The translations under genes were made by a program, and so were the position numbers. Below are positions 61,310-64,000 of a stretch of DNA of 64,000 nucleotides, piece by piece (positions within the stretch are counted from its first letter, which is position 1; every line of letters starts with the position of its first letter). Origin of the DNA: Flagellimonas sp. MMG031 (GTDB lineage Bacteria; Bacteroidota; Bacteroidia; Flavobacteriales; Flavobacteriaceae); NCBI RefSeq assembly GCF_040112705.1, contig NZ_CP157804.1, positions 1,854,001 through 1,918,000 on the forward strand. Reading direction: 5' to 3'. The notes under the pieces are model-generated. The model ran no database searches. It saw only the letters and a program-made list of their open reading frames with translations, and was not told where the DNA came from.

Positions 61310-63262
61310 TTATTCTCCTAGGGACCATTTTAATTCTACATTCGAGTTGGCTGGGGATACGCGAACATATCCTTGCATCTCTTGGTGCAATGCCGAACAG
61401 AAATCCGTACAGTAGAAGGGCCATACGCCAACCTGCTTGGGTTCCCAGACCGAGGTTTTCGTCTGTCCGGGCATAATCAACAACTCGGAGGTGTTCTGGC
61501 CGATCATGGCAAAGCCATGGGGTACATCAAAATCCTGTTCGTGGTTGGTGATATGGAAATACACCTTATCGCCTACTTTGATCCCTTCAATGTTATCCGG
61601 AGTAAAGTGACTTCGGATAGTGGACATGTAGATATGCACCTCGTTGCCATCCCGCACCACTTTGGCATCTACGGGTGATTTTACGGCGTAAGGGTGTTCG
61701 TTTTCATCCAATCGATAGATTTTCTTTGATTTTGGGGCTAAAATGTCGGCCGGTATCCCAGCGGCATAATGGGGCTCCCCATGAGTTGGAAAATCATAGA
61801 TCAATTCCATTTTATCCCCGGAGATATCGTAAATCTGTGCCGAGTGCTCCATTTCTGGGCCAGTGGGCAGATATCGGTCTTTGGTGATCTTGTTCATGGC
61901 CACTACGTATTTGCCGAATGGCTTTCTGGAGTTACCACCGGGAATCATCAAGTGACCCACGGAGTAGTAGGTGGGCTTTCTGTCGATCACTTCCCAGGTT
62001 CCCAATTTCCATTTCACGACCTCCGAAGAGATGAAGAACGTGGTGTACGCATTTCCCTTGCCATCAAACTCGGTATGCAATGGCCCAAGGCCACCACTCT
62101 TTACCTGTCCTGCCAAAACATCTTCAAAACTCAGGATGGGAATACCATAGGCCTCACCATCAAATTTTTCGCCTTCAATGGCCGCAATCATCTTATCAAA
62201 GGAGTGTACAGTCAAGTCTGCGGAGAGTTTCCCGTTTCCGATAATATACTGGCCACTTGGGTCCACATCACAACCGTGTGGCGACTTAGGTGTGGGCAAA
62301 AAGTACACTGCTCCGGGCACTTTTAGGGGATCCACGGTCAAGACTTCTTTTTTCATGGTCGTTGTGGCCGTGTGACTGCCTTCGTCATACAAGTTGTGTG
62401 CATAATTGGCGGGCATTTTGGTGCCACCGCCATTGTTCACGTATTCCTCGATTTTCTTCCAGTTGACCGCAGCAATAAAATCCTTGTCGTTTTGGGAGGC
62501 GTTCACCTCTTGTAGGGTGTGCGCTTCCTCGGTATTGTAGGTAGTGAAAAAGAACCAACCATGGGATTTTCCCCTACCAGGGTGGGAGAGGTCGTAGTTG
62601 AAACCGGGCATCAATAATTGGAATTTGAGGTCCATGTGACCATGCTCTGGGTCTACACTGATAAAGGACAAAGACCCTTTAAAATTGCTCTTGTACTCAT
62701 TAATGGGCATATCCCGTTGCGGAATGGGCACAGAAAAACGCGTTCCGGCCACCACATACTCTGTATTTTCCGTAATAAAGGAAGAACTGTGGTTACCCGC
62801 ACTATTGGGTACTTCGATGATTTCCTCAGTTTCAAAAGTGCTCAGATTGATACGTGCTATCCTTGGGGTGTTGTTACCGTTAATAAAGATCCATCGACCG
62901 TCCAATTCCCCATTGGTCTGGGAAATGTCAGGGTGGTGGGCATCATCCCATGGCACAAAACCATGAGAGGTGTTGAGCATAGGTTTGGTTTCTTCTGAAT
63001 ATCCGTATCCGGATGTTGGGAATTGGGAAAAAACAGGAATTTCCTTGAACATTCGTCCAGAAGGCAATCCATACACGGTAAGGTTCCCACTATATCCTCC
63101 TGATAAAAAGGCATAGTATTCGTCCTGCTCACCAGGAGCTACATATACTTTTTCGGCAGCACTCGAAGAGAGCGCCCCATTGGAACTTTGATTCTGTTGA
63201 CCACAAGACGCCAGCATCAGTGCCGCACCCAAGGTCAATATAAAAGGGTTTTTGATTTTCAT
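61310..63262 (-). CDS. nosZ: Nitrous-oxide reductase, lipoprotein, clade II type
   Basis: A 650-residue N2O reductase that reduces N2O to N2. It has a Sec/lipoprotein signal (LMLASCGQQ, Cys20) in place of the Tat signal of clade I. The seven-bladed propeller that carries CuZ has DDAHHPDISQTNGELDGRW near residue 105 and further His residues such as SPHGCDVD. The C-terminal cupredoxin domain carries CuA: His582 in VPHGFAMIG, then Cys618, Cys622, His626 and Met629 in CTDFCSALHQEM. Length and motif set agree with clade II (Bacteroidota) enzymes. A terminator follows, and the fasciclin gene lies 29 bases upstream. Confidence 0.96.
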   Translation of the reverse strand: MKIKNPFILTLGAALMLASCGQQNQSSNGALSSSAAEKVYVAPGEQDEYYAFLSGGYSGNLTVYGLPSGRMFKEIPVFSQFPTSGYGYSEETKPMLNTSHGFVPWDDAHHPDISQTNGELDGRWIFINGNNTPRIARINLSTFETEEIIEVPNSAGNHSSSFITENTEYVVAGTRFSVPIPQRDMPINEYKSNFKGSLSFISVDPEHGHMDLKFQLLMPGFNYDLSHPGRGKSHGWFFFTTYNTEEAHTLQEVNASQNDKDFIAAVNWKKIEEYVNNGGGTKMPANYAHNLYDEGSHTATTTMKKEVLTVDPLKVPGAVYFLPTPKSPHGCDVDPSGQYIIGNGKLSADLTVHSFDKMIAAIEGEKFDGEAYGIPILSFEDVLAGQVKSGGLGPLHTEFDGKGNAYTTFFISSEVVKWKLGTWEVIDRKPTYYSVGHLMIPGGNSRKPFGKYVVAMNKITKDRYLPTGPEMEHSAQIYDISGDKMELIYDFPTHGEPHYAAGIPADILAPKSKKIYRLDENEHPYAVKSPVDAKVVRDGNEVHIYMSTIRSHFTPDNIEGIKVGDKVYFHITNHEQDFDVPHGFAMIGQNTSELLIMPGQTKTSVWEPKQVGVWPFYCTDFCSALHQEMQGYVRVSPANSNVELKWSLGE

Positions 63263-63291
63263 TGTATCTAGTTTTACTTGTTTTTGATTTA

Positions 63292-63873
63292 TTATTGGCT
63301 AGGAGGCAAGATGACCTTGTCCACCACATGTACAATTCCGTTACCGGCGGAAACACTCGCAATAATCTTTGCGCCACCGACATAGACTTCATTGTCCTTG
63401 ACTTCGACCGCTACATTTTGATTATTGGCCTGGCCCAGCTTTTTGAAATTCTTCAAAAAGTCTTTTGAGTAGTTCCCGGGGGTCACGTGATACTTCAGGA
63501 TATTGGCCAAAGCATCTTTGTTTTCCGGTTTTAGGAGGTCTTCCACTGTCCCAGGGGGGAGCGCATCAAATGCAGCATTGGTAGGGGCAAAAACCATCAA
63601 TGGTCCAGCATTCACCAATGCATTTTCCAGTTCGGCGGCCTGTACTGCGGCCACGAGCGTACTGTGATCGGATGACTTCAAGGCAATTTGAAGTATATTC
63701 GGCGTAGATGCCTCATCTTCAATAAAGGCCTGTCCCTTGTTGCTTTCCAGAACAGCTTCGTCCTGGGTTGGATTCGTTACCTCTTTTTTCTCTTGAGATT
63801 CATTTTTGCAGCTTCCGAGGATTACGGACAGGGCTAATAATCCAAGCATGCTAAGTTTTAAGGTTGATTTCAT
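63292..63873 (-). CDS. Fasciclin-domain lipoprotein
   Basis: A 193-residue lipoprotein (lipobox VILGSC, Cys22) with one fasciclin (FAS1) domain from about 60 to 190: LVAAVQAAELENALVNAGPL followed by MVFAPTNAAFDALPPGTVEDL are the FAS1 H1 and H2 regions (APTNAAF is diagnostic). FAS1 domains mediate adhesion or protein contact. Here it lies between the cytochrome and nosZ, so it may hold the reductase at the membrane or assist electron transfer. Genes of this type are seen near nosZ in flavobacteria, but a mechanism is not known to me. Confidence 0.92.
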   Translation of the reverse strand: MKSTLKLSMLGLLALSVILGSCKNESQEKKEVTNPTQDEAVLESNKGQAFIEDEASTPNILQIALKSSDHSTLVAAVQAAELENALVNAGPLMVFAPTNAAFDALPPGTVEDLLKPENKDALANILKYHVTPGNYSKDFLKNFKKLGQANNQNVAVEVKDNEVYVGGAKIIASVSAGNGIVHVVDKVILPPSQ

Positions 63874-63878
63874 AAAGT

Positions 63879-64000
63879 CTATTTTAAAGTTCTAAAGTAT
63901 TCGAGGATTGCTCTTGCCTGATCTTCGGTAAGTCCTTGGTTGGACATGGGCGATCCATTGAATTCCTTTAAAAGATCATTGGCCAAAGGGTCTTTTTGAA
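63879..64000 (-). CDS. c-type cytochrome, C-terminal fragment (partial)
   Basis: The last 39 residues of a protein whose start lies beyond the window. The visible end (SPMSNQGLTEDQARAILEYF, then RTLK) is typical of the C-terminal helix of small class I cytochromes c, with Met in SPMSN as the probable axial haem ligand. It is upstream of fasciclin and nosZ on the same strand, so it is a likely electron donor to NosZ. The CxxCH haem site is outside the window, so the call rests on the C-terminal pattern only. Confidence 0.65.
   Translation of the reverse strand, partial: QKDPLANDLLKEFNGSPMSNQGLTEDQARAILEYFRTLK

Noticed and set aside
1-64000. CRISPR arrays, rRNA genes, insertion-sequence transposases and phage structural genes.
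   Set aside because: None was seen: no regularly spaced repeats, no rRNA-like stretches, and no DDE transposase or capsid/terminase genes among the frames.

Overview
The window looks like chromosome of a flavobacterium (Bacteroidota, Flavobacteriaceae; a marine Muricauda/Allomuricauda-like organism is my best guess, from gene content and not from any search). The evidence is two SusC/SusD pairs, an ECF sigma/FecR anti-sigma pair, promoters of the TTG-N20-TAnnTTTG type, a CTnDOT-like tyrosine recombinase and a clade-II type nos cluster.

Layout. (1) 1-6867 is core genome: the end of gyrA, an exported TPR protein, an NlpC/P60 endopeptidase, a thiolase, a 7TM-HD phosphodiesterase gene broken by two one-base deletions, and tRNA-Ser(GCT) plus tRNA-Pro(TGG) behind a clear promoter. 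(2) About 6806 to 44500 is accessory and reads as one composite island beginning at tRNA-Pro: a tyrosine recombinase, a HipBA module with an elaborate palindromic operator, an esterase, a decayed AraC regulator, a first sugar-uptake locus (ECF sigma, FecR, STN-type SusC, SusD, PIG-L deacetylase, FHS-type MFS permease, ROK kinase, YetA/PL26-like lipoprotein, DASS anion symporter, nitrilase-type amidase), an ICE-like block (SRAP protein, two small unknowns, DUF932), a second locus for N-acetylmuramic acid (SusC, SusD, methyltransferase, AnmK, Na+ symporter, MurQ, with a divergent DeoR regulator), a DoxX-like and a pRiA4b ORF-3-like gene, and a second ICE-like block (ssb, RadC/JAB, a 34-residue ORF). 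(3) 44530-53445 is mixed: a GNAT-nitrilase fusion, a membrane histidine kinase, a Nudix-type regulator divergent from a carboxylesterase, a small exported acidic protein, and a PurD-like ATP-grasp enzyme overlapping a GNAT gene. (4) 53549-64000, all on the minus strand, is nitrogen-oxide metabolism: truncated haemoglobin, a small membrane protein, the RIC repair protein, an Rrf2 regulator, a haem-copper-oxidase-like membrane protein, NosY, NosF, NosD, a flavin-binding protein, NosL, a membrane protein, lipoprotein NosZ, a fasciclin lipoprotein and the end of a c-type cytochrome.

How the genes work together. The first sugar locus has the parts to import a glycan through SusCD under ECF/FecR control (the STN domain of SusC points to FecA-like signalling), trim and deacetylate it in the periplasm, import the sugar and phosphorylate it. 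The second locus would import muropeptide sugars, phosphorylate anhydro-MurNAc (AnmK) and cleave the lactyl ether (MurQ) to GlcNAc-6-P. The last region reduces N2O and handles NO damage; the Rrf2 gene and the ric operon share a 17-base upstream motif, which suggests one NO/redox regulator.

No single unmistakably new system was found. The best candidates are the first sugar locus with its YetA-like enzyme, the MurNAc SusCD locus, the ATP-grasp/GNAT pair, and the operators described under findings.
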